Part shown: positions 42,790 through 51,736 of the stretch, piece by piece
Numbering within the stretch: the first letter of the stretch is position 1
Layout of the letters: each line of letters opens with the position of its first letter
Source of the DNA: Paenibacillus arenilitoris
GTDB taxonomy: Bacteria; Bacillota; Bacilli; Paenibacillales; Paenibacillaceae
Direction: 5' to 3'
Assembly (NCBI RefSeq): GCF_014705655.1
Contig: NZ_JACXIY010000018.1
Location: 62,001 to 126,000 of the forward strand
Length of the DNA: 64,000 nt
Notes under the pieces: model-generated
What the model saw: only the letters and a program-made list of their open reading frames with translations
Databases searched by the model: none
What the model was told of the DNA's origin: nothing
Translations under genes and position numbers: made by a program

Positions 42790-44109
42790 ATGGGTATAGG
42801 ATTCAATTTATTCATGGTTGCTCTTCTAATCGTATTGACTGCTTTTTTCGTCGCTACGGAGTTTGCCATCATCAGACTTCGCTCGAGCCGGATTGATCAG
42901 TTGGTGCTTGAAGGCCGGAAGAACGCGCTTGCCGTTCAACGGGTTACGAGCAATCTGGATGCCTACTTGTCGGCCTGCCAATTAGGGATTACGATTACCG
43001 CGCTCGGGCTCGGCTGGCTAGGGGAACCTACGGTTGAAAAAATGCTTTTACCCTTGTTTGAACGAATGGAGTTAAACGACGATGTCAGTCATATATTATC
43101 CTTTTTGATTGCCTTTATGTCCGTCACGTTTCTTCACGTCGTCGTCGGCGAGCTCGCCCCGAAATCTTGGGCGATCCAGAAGGCGGAATTCATCAGCTTC
43201 CTTACGGCAAAACCGATTATTTTTTTCCATAAGCTGATGTATCCTTTCATCTGGCTCTTGAACGGTTCGGCCAACGGCCTCGTGCGCATGTTCGGCTTGA
43301 AGCCGGCAACCGAGCACGAGGAAGCGCATTCGGAGGAAGAGATTCAAATTATCCTTAACGAAAGCTACCAAAGCGGCAAGATCAACAACACCGAATACGG
43401 CTACGTGAGCCGCATCTTCGCGTTCGACGAGCTGCTTGCCAAGGAAATCATGGTGCCGCGCACCGACATGATCTGCTTATTTACGAACAAATCGCTGCAG
43501 GAGAATATGACCATCATCCGCAAGGAACAGTACACCAGATTCCCGGTTGCCCTCGAGAGCAAGGACAACATCGTCGGGATGATCAATACGAAGCAGCTGT
43601 TTCTGGAATACGAAAGCAATCGTGACTTGGACTTCAAAAAGCTTGTACATCCCGTACTTAGCGTATCCGAGGTTACGCCGGTCAAAATGCTTCTGAAGCG
43701 GATGCAGCAGGAGCGCGTTCATATTGCGATATTGGTTGACGAATACGGCGGAACGTCGGGCCTGATCACGATCGAAGATATATTGGAGGAGATCGTCGGC
43801 GAAATCCGCGACGAGTTCGACGCGGACGAACGAAGGGAAATCGAGCAATTGGCGGAGAATTGCTACCTGCTCGACGGGAAAGTTTCGCTCGGGGAGCTGA
43901 GCGATCTGACCGGCGTCAACTTCGAGGACGAGGACGTCGACACGGTTGGCGGCTGGCTCTACAGCCAAGTGCCCGATCCGAAGCCGGGCAAGGAGCACGA
44001 ATTCGAGCAATTTAAATTCATTATCCGCGAAACGAGCAAAAACCGCATTCGCAAGGTCGAGCTGCTCATTCAACAGAACGAGCCCGCGATCGAAGGCGAA
44101 TCGGCCTAA
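42790..44109 (+). CDS. CNNM/CorC (hemolysin-like) membrane protein with CBS pair
   Basis: This family mediates or regulates magnesium efflux and divalent-cation balance. The 439-aa protein has an N-terminal DUF21/CNNM domain with four hydrophobic segments (FNLFMVALLIVLTAFFVATE; ACQLGITITALGLGWLGEP; FLHVVVGELAPKSWAIQKAE). Two CBS domains follow: KEIMVPRTDMICLFTNKSLQ starts the first and the second includes VHIAILVDEYGGTSGLITIE. A CorC/HlyC C-terminal domain ends it (DGKVSLGELSDLTGVNFEDE). The family was once called hemolysin, but lytic activity is not supported. The ribosome site, AAAGGGTAG, is weak and rather distant. Confidence 0.95.
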   Translation: MGIGFNLFMVALLIVLTAFFVATEFAIIRLRSSRIDQLVLEGRKNALAVQRVTSNLDAYLSACQLGITITALGLGWLGEPTVEKMLLPLFERMELNDDVSHILSFLIAFMSVTFLHVVVGELAPKSWAIQKAEFISFLTAKPIIFFHKLMYPFIWLLNGSANGLVRMFGLKPATEHEEAHSEEEIQIILNESYQSGKINNTEYGYVSRIFAFDELLAKEIMVPRTDMICLFTNKSLQENMTIIRKEQYTRFPVALESKDNIVGMINTKQLFLEYESNRDLDFKKLVHPVLSVSEVTPVKMLLKRMQQERVHIAILVDEYGGTSGLITIEDILEEIVGEIRDEFDADERREIEQLAENCYLLDGKVSLGELSDLTGVNFEDEDVDTVGGWLYSQVPDPKPGKEHEFEQFKFIIRETSKNRIRKVELLIQQNEPAIEGESA

Positions 44110-44119
44110 CATAGATCGT

Positions 44120-44150
44120 AAGGGCTGTCCCCGGGGACGGCCCTTTTTTG
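44120..44150 (+). terminator. Intrinsic terminator between convergent genes
   Basis: AAGGGCTGTCC/GGACGGCCCTT with a CCGG loop is followed by TTTTG. Confidence 0.9.
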
Positions 44151-44152
44151 TC

Positions 44153-44686
44153 TTAAGCTTGCCCGCGCCCTTCGTGCATGCGGCCCGGAACCGGCTCGTT
44201 CTCCTTCGCCGTTATTTGGCGGGCGACCAGCTTGAACACCGCGGTCGCGCTGTCCATCGAGGAGCGGTATTTGTCCAGATGGGCCTTCGCAAGCGGCTCG
44301 CCGTAATAGCCGGGGACGTATTTGTCCAGCATGGCCTGCATGGCCCCCGTCGCTTCGTCGAGATCGGCTACCTCCTCGATGCGGCCGAACGCCATGACGC
44401 TCATGTAAGCCGTGTCGGTATGGGCCGGCACCGGATCCGTAATCGTCCCGTACGCCTCGCTAATCGTGAAGCATCCTTCGTTATTGGATCTTATCATATC
44501 CAGCTTGCGGCCTTCCCCCGCGCCGTGGAAATAGAACGAATCGCCAACTTTGACGAAATTCAGCGGCACGACGTAAGGCAGTCTTCCGTCCGACAACCCG
44601 AGAAAACCCGTCTGGGCGCCGCTTAAAAAAAGCTCGATCTTATCCGTATCCGTACACTCGCGTTTGCTTAACCTTACCGAAAACAT
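44153..44686 (-). CDS. Pyridoxamine 5'-phosphate oxidase-fold (NimA-like) flavoprotein
   Basis: The 177-aa protein has the split-barrel flavin-binding fold. It shows IELFLSGAQTGFLGLSDGRL, PYVVPLNFVKVGDSFYFHGA, GEGRKLDMIRSNNEGCFTIS and a late YMSVMAFGRIEEV strand. This is the pattern of NimA/PNPOx-like proteins, which usually bind FMN or heme-like cofactors and lack true PdxH activity. The ATG at 44686 has AAGGAAG upstream. The divergent gene is a MocR regulator that uses PLP, and their shared promoter has two GTGAC-type inverted repeats, so a link to vitamin B6 or to flavin redox chemistry is plausible. Confidence 0.88.
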   Translation of the reverse strand: MFSVRLSKRECTDTDKIELFLSGAQTGFLGLSDGRLPYVVPLNFVKVGDSFYFHGAGEGRKLDMIRSNNEGCFTISEAYGTITDPVPAHTDTAYMSVMAFGRIEEVADLDEATGAMQAMLDKYVPGYYGEPLAKAHLDKYRSSMDSATAVFKLVARQITAKENEPVPGRMHEGRGQA

Positions 44687-44715
44687 GGTTATCCACTTCC
44701 TTTTTGCGTTCATCT

Positions 44716-44760
44716 GTGATAGGGTCACTATAAATCGGATTTGTCACCTTGAAAAGTGAC
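44716..44760. promoter_or_regulatory. Two operator-like inverted repeats between the divergent NimA-like and MocR genes
   Basis: GTGA-TAGGG-TCAC lies at 44716-44728 and GTCAC-N8-GTGAC at 44743-44760. A TATAGT -10 element for the minus-strand gene sits between them (44727-44732), with TTTTCA 17 bp upstream. Paired TCAC/GTGA sites in a divergent promoter suit a dimeric MocR protein that represses itself and regulates the neighbour; that is inferred. Confidence 0.65.
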
Positions 44761-44791
44761 AGAAATCGAATAACGGAAGGGGACAGACTTG

Positions 44792-46207
44792 ATGAGACTC
44801 GGCTATACGCCTTTGCTGGACGACAGCAGCCCGACGCCGATATACATGCAGCTTTATCGCTACGTCCGCGGGCTCATTGAGACCGGAACGGTCTGCCCGG
44901 GCGAGAGGCTGCCTTCGATCCGGCTGCTTGCCCAGCATCTCGGCATCGGCAAAAACACGGTGGAATCGGCCTACCAGCAGCTGCTTGCCGAAGGGTATGT
45001 CGCAAGCAAGGAGCGGGGCGGGTACGTCGTCCAGCCGCTCGACGAGCTCGACGCCGTCAGCGAGCCCGCAATAGCGGCTCCGGTATTCGCGGTCGGCAAC
45101 AACGGCGACCGGCTAGCCTGCGCTTACGATTTTCAATACGGAGACGTGGCGTTTCATCGGTTCCCGCTGGATGCGTGGAAACGGTGCATGGCTGGTGCGC
45201 TGGCCTCATCCGACCCGCAGGTGCTCGGATACGGCGAGCAGCTCGGTCACGAAGGGCTTCGCGCGGAAATCGCGAGTCTGGCGCTTCAGTCGCGCGGCGT
45301 GAACTGTCACCCCGATCAGATTTTGATCTGCGCGGGAACGCAGCAGGCCGTCAGCCTGCTGTGCCAGCTGCTGCCCCTCAGAGGCGCTGCCGTCGGCTTC
45401 GAGGAGCCGGGCTACAACGGCGTAAGGACGGTGCTTCGCAATCACGGCTGCGCGCTATCCCCGATCGCGCTCGAGCCGGATGGCATCCGCCTCGACCTGC
45501 TCCAAGCTTCCGGCGTCAAGACCGTCTACGTGACGCCTTCCCATCAATTCCCTCTCGGCATGGTGCTTCCGATCGGGAAGCGCATCCAGCTCCTTCAGTG
45601 GGCGGACGAGAACGGTGCGCATATTATCGAGGACGATTACGACAGCGAATTTCGCTATAACAGCAAGCCCATCCCTTCGCTTAAAGCACTGGACAAGCGG
45701 GAGAGGGTCATCTATTTGGGCACGCTCTCGAAGTCGTTCCTTCCGGCCGCAAGGCTCAGCTACATGATTCTGCCTCCAGAGCTGATGCGGTCGATGCACG
45801 GAGAGCTGCAAAATTATAACCAATCGGTATCTCCGATCATTCAGCAAGCCGTGTGGCTGTTCATGAAGAACGGGGATTACGGCCGTCATATCCGCAAAAT
45901 GAGACGGATTTATCAAGCGAAGCATAAAGCGCTGATCTCGGCGGTTGCGCGCCATATGGGAGAACGCGTCCGCGTCGTCGGGGACGGATCCGGACTGCAT
46001 GTTATCCTCGATGTGAAGAACAAGTCAAGCGAATGGCTGATCGAACGCGGCGCGCGATTCGGCTGCAAGACGTACTCCCCCCTCAAGCATTGGCACGACC
46101 CGCTGCAATGCCCGGAATCGTACGTCATGCTCGGATTCGGCGGCCTATCCGAAGAACAAATTGAACACGGCGTGAAGCTTCTGAGCGAGGCCTGGTTCTC
46201 CGATTAG
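44792..46207 (+). CDS. MocR-family PLP-dependent transcription regulator
   Basis: MocR proteins join a GntR winged-helix domain to an aminotransferase-fold sensor domain. The 471-aa protein has the DNA-binding segment YRYVRGLIETGTVCPGERLP and RLLAQHLGIGKNTVESAYQQ in residues 15-75. The type I PLP domain follows: CAGTQQAVSLLCQLLPLRGA, HIIEDDYDSEFRY (Asp and Tyr contact PLP), and the Schiff-base lysine in GTLSKSFLPAARLSYM. The ATG at 44792 has GGAAGGGG upstream; TTG at 44789 also opens the frame. It most resembles PdxR and GabR. The divergent flavin-fold gene is the likely target. Confidence 0.92.
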   Translation: MRLGYTPLLDDSSPTPIYMQLYRYVRGLIETGTVCPGERLPSIRLLAQHLGIGKNTVESAYQQLLAEGYVASKERGGYVVQPLDELDAVSEPAIAAPVFAVGNNGDRLACAYDFQYGDVAFHRFPLDAWKRCMAGALASSDPQVLGYGEQLGHEGLRAEIASLALQSRGVNCHPDQILICAGTQQAVSLLCQLLPLRGAAVGFEEPGYNGVRTVLRNHGCALSPIALEPDGIRLDLLQASGVKTVYVTPSHQFPLGMVLPIGKRIQLLQWADENGAHIIEDDYDSEFRYNSKPIPSLKALDKRERVIYLGTLSKSFLPAARLSYMILPPELMRSMHGELQNYNQSVSPIIQQAVWLFMKNGDYGRHIRKMRRIYQAKHKALISAVARHMGERVRVVGDGSGLHVILDVKNKSSEWLIERGARFGCKTYSPLKHWHDPLQCPESYVMLGFGGLSEEQIEHGVKLLSEAWFSD

Positions 46208-46237
46208 ATCCGGCATGTTATTTTAACAAAAAAACTG

Positions 46238-46266
46238 TTGCATTTATTTTGGATTCTGTGTAATAA
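46238..46266 (+). promoter_or_regulatory. Promoter for the tRNA pair
   Basis: TTGCAT and TAATAA are separated by 17 bp, about 28 bp before the tRNA-Thr 5' end. Confidence 0.7.
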
Positions 46267-46294
46267 TACATCTTGTGCTTCACGATACAGGGAT

Positions 46295-46370
<76 letters not shown>

Positions 46371-46379
46371 TTTATTTTA

Positions 46380-46456
46380 CGGGACGTAGCTCAGCTTGGT
46401 AGAGCACCTGGTTTGGGACCAGGGGGTCGCATGTTCAAATCGTGTCGTCCCGACCA
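46380..46456 (+). tRNA. tRNA-Pro (TGG anticodon)
   Basis: A 77-nt cloverleaf with encoded CCA, nine bases after tRNA-Thr. The acceptor CGGGACG pairs with CGTCCCG, the anticodon stem-loop CCTGGTTTGGGACCAGG carries TGG, and the T-arm contains TTCAAAT. It is co-transcribed with tRNA-Thr. Confidence 0.97.
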
Positions 46457-46489
46457 TTATGATATTTTCATGTACGTTACATAAATGAA

Positions 46490-46536
46490 GGAGCTGTCTC
46501 CAAAGGTCATATGGCCTGAGAGACAGCTCTTTTTAT
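46490..46536 (+). terminator. Intrinsic terminator after the tRNA pair
   Basis: GAGCTGTCTC/GAGACAGCTC with a 19-nt loop containing AAAGGTCAT is followed by TTTTTAT. A related hairpin with the same arms and AAAGGTCAT in its loop lies at 53774-53825. Confidence 0.9.
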
Positions 46537-46577
46537 AAGGAGTTCTCCCCAATCGATGAGCAGACAGCAACCGGGCA

Positions 46578-47963
46578 TTAGATCCTATCTCCCCGGTCCA
46601 GCAGCAGCGCCGCGACGTCGTCGTAGCCGTTCTCCATCGCGTAATCGGCGGCGGTAAACGCCGAATCATCGGTTAAATCCGGATCCGCTCCCGCGTCAAG
46701 CAGCAGCCTGACCGCTTCCATGTCCCCGCCCGATGCGGCGGTCATGAGCGGCGTCCAGCCCAGACTGTCCTGCAGATTCGGATTCGCCCCGTTCATGAGC
46801 AGCAGCCGAGCCGACTCCAGGCTCCCGTTATAGACCGCGACCGTAAGCGCCGTCTCTTCGTAGGTTTGCTCGACGAGGTCCGGATCGGCCCCGGCTTCGA
46901 GGAGCGCGGCCGTCAGCTCCGCTTCGTCGAGCTGCACGGCCCACATGAGCGCCGTCCAGCCTTCCTCATCGGTCGCGTTCGGATCGATTCCGGCATCGAG
47001 CAGCTCGCGCACGCGGTTCAAGTCGCCCTCGGAAGCCGCCGCCAACAGGTCGCTCTCCGTAGCGGTACCGGCAGCAGGCAACGAATCTACCAGCTTCATG
47101 ATCCCTTTCGAGAAGACGACGCCGACCGTAATCGATCCCGTGACGGCCGCCGCGGCGATGACGAGCGCGACGATCCACGTCCTGGACGCCGCAAACTCGG
47201 TCGATTGGGGCATACCGGCAAACTGCCGGATCGCGTGAATCCGCTTCGGCAGCGTCGGATGCGTGGACAACCGCTCGGCCAGCCAGACGAAGAACCCCTT
47301 CTCCCTGCTGCTTTGCAGCAAATATTCGTCGCGGTCGACCCGCTTGTACATCGATTTGCCGACCGCGAGAATCGTCAACCCGTCCAGCGCCGCTTCCGGA
47401 TCGCCCGTGTAATAGGCAGCCATTCGGTCGCATGTGTATTCACAGGCGCGGGAATACGCTTCGCCGATGAACGGAAACCATAACGCCGGAATGATGAGCA
47501 GCTGCTTGACGACATGGTTGCGCTTCAAATGCGCGAGCTCGTGCGCGATGACGTAATTCAGCTCCCTGTCCCCGCCCGATTGGATCAATTCGAATAAATC
47601 CGAATAAAGCACGACCATGTTGCGCCCGAAGAAGCGCGACGCGAAAGCGTTCAAAAATCCGCCCGACTCCATCACGTATACGTCGGGAACGGCGGCGAAG
47701 CCCATTCTTCCGCACTGCTCCTGCACCATCGCGTGCACCTCGGGAAATTGCCTGGCCGTAATTTTGACGCCGTTCGTTCGAATCGTCGCCATGGCGATCG
47801 CCCGCGCGAACAGCGGCAGGAGGATCATGAGCGGAATAACAAATATAAGCACGATGGATAAGAGCAGGCCCAAGTAGACGAGAATGCTGAATACGAGGGC
47901 GATAATAAAGTATCGTTCTTCCTTTTTATGAATAAGGGAAGACGTCTGGTTAGGGTCGTTCAA
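46578..47963 (-). CDS. M48 membrane metalloprotease fused to ankyrin repeats
   Basis: The N-terminal 270 residues are an HtpX/Ste24-like zinc protease: two membrane helices (IIALVFSILVYLGLLLSIVL onward), the zinc site HELAH in NYVIAHELAHLKRNHVV, and the third ligand Glu in YSRACEYTCDRMAAYY. A further membrane helix lies near residues 268-292. The last 160 residues form four ankyrin repeats (for example EGWTALMWAVQLDEAELTAA and LGWTPLMTAASGGDMEAVRL). The start is TTG with GGAGGCAG upstream. Ankyrin repeats usually bind proteins, so they may select substrates. This fusion is uncommon for the family. Confidence 0.92.
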   Translation of the reverse strand: MNDPNQTSSLIHKKEERYFIIALVFSILVYLGLLLSIVLIFVIPLMILLPLFARAIAMATIRTNGVKITARQFPEVHAMVQEQCGRMGFAAVPDVYVMESGGFLNAFASRFFGRNMVVLYSDLFELIQSGGDRELNYVIAHELAHLKRNHVVKQLLIIPALWFPFIGEAYSRACEYTCDRMAAYYTGDPEAALDGLTILAVGKSMYKRVDRDEYLLQSSREKGFFVWLAERLSTHPTLPKRIHAIRQFAGMPQSTEFAASRTWIVALVIAAAAVTGSITVGVVFSKGIMKLVDSLPAAGTATESDLLAAASEGDLNRVRELLDAGIDPNATDEEGWTALMWAVQLDEAELTAALLEAGADPDLVEQTYEETALTVAVYNGSLESARLLLMNGANPNLQDSLGWTPLMTAASGGDMEAVRLLLDAGADPDLTDDSAFTAADYAMENGYDDVAALLLDRGDRI

Positions 47964-48011
47964 TAAAGGCTGCCTCCTTGCACATTCCGATCCGGATCAC
48001 GAAAAAGACGT

Positions 48012-48131
48012 CTATTGATCGGAATCGTCCCATTTTTTGGAATACGCCTTTCTCGTTACCCAAAGCGTCAGCCAAGTGAGCAGCACGAGTATAATCGCTG
48101 CGGAAATCCATACGCCTGCCGGAACATTCAT
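48012..48131 (-). CDS. Small single-helix membrane protein, 39 aa
   Basis: The ATG at 48131 is preceded by GGGAGG at 9 nt. The product begins MNVPAGVWISAAIILVLLTW, continues the helix to about residue 26, then has a basic patch (TRKAYSKKW) and an acidic end (DDSDQ). One membrane helix with a cytoplasmic basic tail resembles YtzI-type small proteins of bacilli, though the match is by eye. It lies upstream of the M48-ankyrin gene on the same strand with a 48-bp gap, so they may be co-transcribed and it may be a partner. Confidence 0.72.
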   Translation of the reverse strand: MNVPAGVWISAAIILVLLTWLTLWVTRKAYSKKWDDSDQ

Positions 48132-48274
48132 CTTAACATGCCTCCCTTTCACTATCTTCATCGTCTATTTTACAGGATTCTATTCGGTTATTGGAGCCGA
48201 ATCCGTTAACAAATTCGTAATATTGCCGTTATACTTGAATAGTCGCCGGTTGGCGATGGAAAGGTGGTTTGCGC

Positions 48275-48694
48275 ATGACGCAAATTCCGTACGAGCTCGA
48301 AGAGCGGCTTCCAACCGTTGCCGAGCACCGCGCGTTATGGGAGGCCGTCGGCTGGGGGACGGCGAACGTGGCGATGACTGGCCCCTCCTTGGCTCGATCG
48401 CTCCATGGGGTCGTCATCCGCTGCGGGGAGGACATCGTCGGGATGGGAAGAATCGTCGGCGACGGCGCGATGTACTATTACATCCAAGACGTCGCGGTGC
48501 TGCCCGCGCATCAGGGCAAAGGGCTCGGACTGCGAATAATGGACAATCTTCTCGCATACGTCGAATCCCATTGCGAAGGGGCCGGATTCGTCGGACTGTT
48601 CGCCTCGCATGGCAACGATTCGTTCTACCGAAGGTTCGGCTTCGCCAATTATGCGCCCGGCATGACGGGCATGTTCAAAGTATTGGGGGAATAA
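48275..48694 (+). CDS. GNAT family N-acetyltransferase
   Basis: The 139-aa protein starts at the ATG at 48275, 7 nt from AAGGTGG. The acetyl-CoA binding motif A is visible as YIQDVAVLPAHQGKGLGLRI (Q-G-K-G-L-G loop), and the C-terminal GFVGLFASHGNDSFYRRFGF with YxxxGF is typical. The acceptor substrate is unknown. A terminator follows at once, so it is monocistronic. Confidence 0.92.
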   Translation: MTQIPYELEERLPTVAEHRALWEAVGWGTANVAMTGPSLARSLHGVVIRCGEDIVGMGRIVGDGAMYYYIQDVAVLPAHQGKGLGLRIMDNLLAYVESHCEGAGFVGLFASHGNDSFYRRFGFANYAPGMTGMFKVLGE

Positions 48695-48714
48695 TGCGGT
48701 TCCATTGGCGCAAG

Positions 48715-48761
48715 AAGGGCAGCTCCCCGGTCGGAAACGACCGTGAAGCTGCCCTTTTTTT
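48715..48761 (+). terminator. Intrinsic terminator between the convergent GNAT and GH2 genes
   Basis: AAGGGCAGCT/AGCTGCCCTT with an inner CGGTC/GACCG stem is followed by seven T in total. Confidence 0.9.
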
Positions 48762-48771
48762 GTTGCCTGTA

Positions 48772-51528
48772 TCAGTCTTTGCAATGGACGACGATATCGA
48801 TCGGGTAACGTCCGGCATTGCGCCCGTAGAGCGCAAGCCCCCCTTCGGCCGCTTCAAGCTGCAGCTTGAATTTGCGGCTGTCGTTCAGCCTCGCCGTCAA
48901 CGCGCTAGGAAGCGCAACGCGGCATAAATAGCCGTAGGATCCCGCTTCCTCGAGCTTGCGGCTCTCCTGCTGGTAGTGCCAGGACAAGACGCCGCGGCTG
49001 TCCGCCGGGTTATCCGGAAGCACGATCGTATCGACGAGCACGCCGTCGACGCGAACGTTCAGCTTCGCCTCGTGACGCTCCGTATCGGTCATGAAATACG
49101 TGTTGGCGTTGAATTCCGGATCGGCGAGCTTGCCGTGCATGAACGAAATGTCCAGCTTCGCCTGTTCGGTCTCCCCGATGTTGCGCTTCAAGAGCCGCTT
49201 CGAGCTTGCTTCGAAGTACAGATCGATCTCGTATACGGCCTGCTGCTCCTCCGCCGTAGGCAGCTCGACCTCATAGGCGAAATAACCGGTATCTCCGCCG
49301 TTTACTTTATGGTCCTGCAGCGCATGCCAGCTGTGCGGCCACTCGCTTGCCGAATAGCTGCCGACAGGAACGCTGACTATGCGGCCGTCCGCCTCGTAAG
49401 CGCCCTGCTCCTTCCCGCCGCGAACGTCAAAGGTGACGAAGTTGCGTGCGATGACGCGGCCATCCGGCGATGTCAGACGAACGGCGAAGACCGCAACGGC
49501 GTCCTGGCTCGGCAGCGTCAAGGAGACGGAAGCAAGCGGGTTCACGCCATACCCGTTCCATTCCACCGCTTCGCTGCCCGATTCGGACACGACGCGCGTG
49601 CCGAGGTTGTCGTGCCACAGCTCCCAAGAAAGCTGCAAGGTCTTGCCATGATACCGGTCCGAGAAGCTGGAGCGAAGAAGCTCGATCGTCGCTTGGCCGC
49701 CCGCGTCCGCCGTCCGGCAAGGAGGCGCGTCGATTACGACGAAATCGGGCGAGTGCAGGTCGGCGACGGACATGCCCGGATTGAACCATTCGTAGCCGAA
49801 TTGCTTATCGGAGCCGTCGAGACGGTAATAGCCGTTGAATTCGTTAATAACGTCCTTGAATTCCGTGAATACGAAGCCGCACATTTTGTCGTGGCGGCGG
49901 AATTCGTTCATCATGTAGCGATAGTGCCAGGCAAGGTCGCTGTCGCCGGCGCCACCTTCGATTCCCCATACGTTGCCGCATTCGCTGTTCATGAGCGGAG
50001 CGTCGGACTGCGTATTGCCGCCGATATAATTGAACGTCGAGCCCGGATACGTCTTCTCGACGACTTCCGTCACATGGCTGCGCAGCTCGTTATAACCGTT
50101 AACATAGAAATGCCAGGTGTTAAGATCCGACTCCACGTGATCGTAGTTGCACGGCGAATTGTCCTCGATGATGCGCGTCGGATCGAGCTCCTTCGCCCAG
50201 CGGTAGATGCCGCGCACCCATTCTTGCGTCTCCGGCAAATAATTATGCGGAAGCCGGTCGTCGGACGTCAGCGAAGCCGCCTTGCTGTTCGTCTTCAGCC
50301 CCCACGTTTCGTTGAACATCGCCCAGGAGAAGATCGACGGATGGTTGTAATCGCGGTCGATGACTTCGAGCGCCTCGCTCTCGTAGGCGGCTCTCGCCGC
50401 GTCGTCGGGGTCTCCCCAGAAGCAAGGCATGTCCTCCATGACCAGAATGCCGAGCTTATCGGCCCAGTAAAGCTTGCGCGGCTCCTCCGGTTTAATATGG
50501 ATGCGGACGAAGTTCAGCCCCATCCGATTCAGCAAATAAATTTCGTCCTGCATTTCCCGGTCGGTCGGATAGGTAAAGAAGCCCGTCGGATGGAAGGACT
50601 GATCGAGCGTGCCGTTTAAATAAACCGGCTTGCCGTTCAGCGTAATCCAGCGGTAATTCTTGTCCCCTACAAGGGCCGTTCCGATCTCGCGAACCCCGAA
50701 ATACGTGCTGACCGTATCGGTCCGTCCGGCGCTCTCGAGCGTTATTTCGCCTTCGTACAGGTACGGCGATTCCGGGCTCCATAGCTTCGGCTCATGAATG
50801 GCGAAGGAGGCGCGGAACGCGTTGCTTCCTTCCGCCAGATCGGCCTCCGCTCGGTGCGACACTTCCCCGTCGGCGAACGAGAAGGCGAGCTCCGCCTTGC
50901 CGGCTATGCTTGCGACGACGGTCGCCGTTACTTCCACGGTGCCGTCGATGCGCGTATTGAATTTGGCGTCCCGAACGTAGTTTTGCGGACGGGCCTCCAG
51001 CCATACCGGCTGCCAAATGCCGCGAATTTCGCCGTAGCCCTGCTTGCCGCGCGCTTGATGCGCATGGTCGAAATCCTCGACCCGGACGATGATTTGATTC
51101 GGTTTGCCCGCGGCCCAAACGTCCGTTACGTCGAATTCGAAGGTGCCGTAGCCGCCCGTATGCGAGCCGACCGCCTGGCCGTTCACCCATGCGTCGCATT
51201 TATAATCGACGGCCCCGAAGCGGAGGAACACTTTCGACTCCTTGTCTTCCGGCGCCCAGTCCGTTTCCTTGCCGTACCAGGCAATCCCTTTGTCGTTGCT
51301 GCCGATGCCGGACAACGGGCTGGACCACGAGAACGGAACCGTAATTTCGTCCCGGAATGTCCGGGCTTCCCCCTCCTGCCACTTCGCGGCAAGGCCATGG
51401 TTCTCGTGATCGAATTGAAACGACCAGCTTCCGTTCAAATTGAGCCACTCCGAGCGCTGCCAATCCGGCCGCGGATATTCCGCCCGCGGCATTTCGTACC
51501 GGACGGCGCTTGCGGTGTTTGCAGTCAT
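48772..51528 (-). CDS. Glycoside hydrolase family 2 protein (beta-galactosidase/glucuronidase type)
   Basis: GH2 enzymes hydrolyse beta-galactosides, mannosides or glucuronides with retention. The 918-aa protein has an N-terminal jelly-roll domain (WLNLNGSWSFQFD; GIAWYGKETDWAPEDKESKV), an Ig-like linker domain, and a barrel with RIHIKPEEPRKLYWADKLGI. The general acid is Glu407 in MFNETWG and the likely nucleophile Glu516 in LMNSECGNVWG. About 250 residues of extra beta-rich sequence follow the barrel. No signal peptide is seen, so it acts on imported oligosaccharides. Its substrate is not predictable. A strong promoter with repeated ATTAACTT boxes precedes it. Confidence 0.93.
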   Translation of the reverse strand: MTANTASAVRYEMPRAEYPRPDWQRSEWLNLNGSWSFQFDHENHGLAAKWQEGEARTFRDEITVPFSWSSPLSGIGSNDKGIAWYGKETDWAPEDKESKVFLRFGAVDYKCDAWVNGQAVGSHTGGYGTFEFDVTDVWAAGKPNQIIVRVEDFDHAHQARGKQGYGEIRGIWQPVWLEARPQNYVRDAKFNTRIDGTVEVTATVVASIAGKAELAFSFADGEVSHRAEADLAEGSNAFRASFAIHEPKLWSPESPYLYEGEITLESAGRTDTVSTYFGVREIGTALVGDKNYRWITLNGKPVYLNGTLDQSFHPTGFFTYPTDREMQDEIYLLNRMGLNFVRIHIKPEEPRKLYWADKLGILVMEDMPCFWGDPDDAARAAYESEALEVIDRDYNHPSIFSWAMFNETWGLKTNSKAASLTSDDRLPHNYLPETQEWVRGIYRWAKELDPTRIIEDNSPCNYDHVESDLNTWHFYVNGYNELRSHVTEVVEKTYPGSTFNYIGGNTQSDAPLMNSECGNVWGIEGGAGDSDLAWHYRYMMNEFRRHDKMCGFVFTEFKDVINEFNGYYRLDGSDKQFGYEWFNPGMSVADLHSPDFVVIDAPPCRTADAGGQATIELLRSSFSDRYHGKTLQLSWELWHDNLGTRVVSESGSEAVEWNGYGVNPLASVSLTLPSQDAVAVFAVRLTSPDGRVIARNFVTFDVRGGKEQGAYEADGRIVSVPVGSYSASEWPHSWHALQDHKVNGGDTGYFAYEVELPTAEEQQAVYEIDLYFEASSKRLLKRNIGETEQAKLDISFMHGKLADPEFNANTYFMTDTERHEAKLNVRVDGVLVDTIVLPDNPADSRGVLSWHYQQESRKLEEAGSYGYLCRVALPSALTARLNDSRKFKLQLEAAEGGLALYGRNAGRYPIDIVVHCKD

Positions 51529-51580
51529 CCGTTAACACAACCTTTCGTCATCATGAATGAATCGAACCGCAGCTAACATC

Positions 51581-51698
51581 ATTAAACTTAATTAAAAAGT
51601 TAACTACAATCCGTAAAAACGGCTAATTCGTAACCAGAATACGCCTTCATTAACTTATTTGTCAACCAAAACTTTTATTTTCGCCATTCTATTAACTT
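51581..51698 (-). promoter_or_regulatory. GH2 promoter with repeated AAGTTAAT operator-like boxes
   Basis: On the minus strand TTGACA (51660-51665) and TATTCT (51636-51641) are separated by 18 bp. The box AAGTTAAT occurs at 51691-51698 and 51649-51656, each followed within a few bases by GGCG, and AGTTAACT plus AAGTTTAAT occur downstream between 51581 and 51605. The boxes bracket the -35 element and the transcription start, as expected for repressor or activator binding. The protein that binds is unknown. Confidence 0.72.
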
Positions 51699-51708
51699 TA
51701 AAATTAAT

Positions 51709-51736
51709 GAAAAAGAGCCCGCCATAACGGACTCCT
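51709..51736 (-). terminator. Intrinsic terminator after the fused permease gene
   Basis: On the minus strand GAGTCCG/CGGGCTC (one G-T pair) with a 6-nt loop is followed by TTTTTCATT. Confidence 0.82.
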
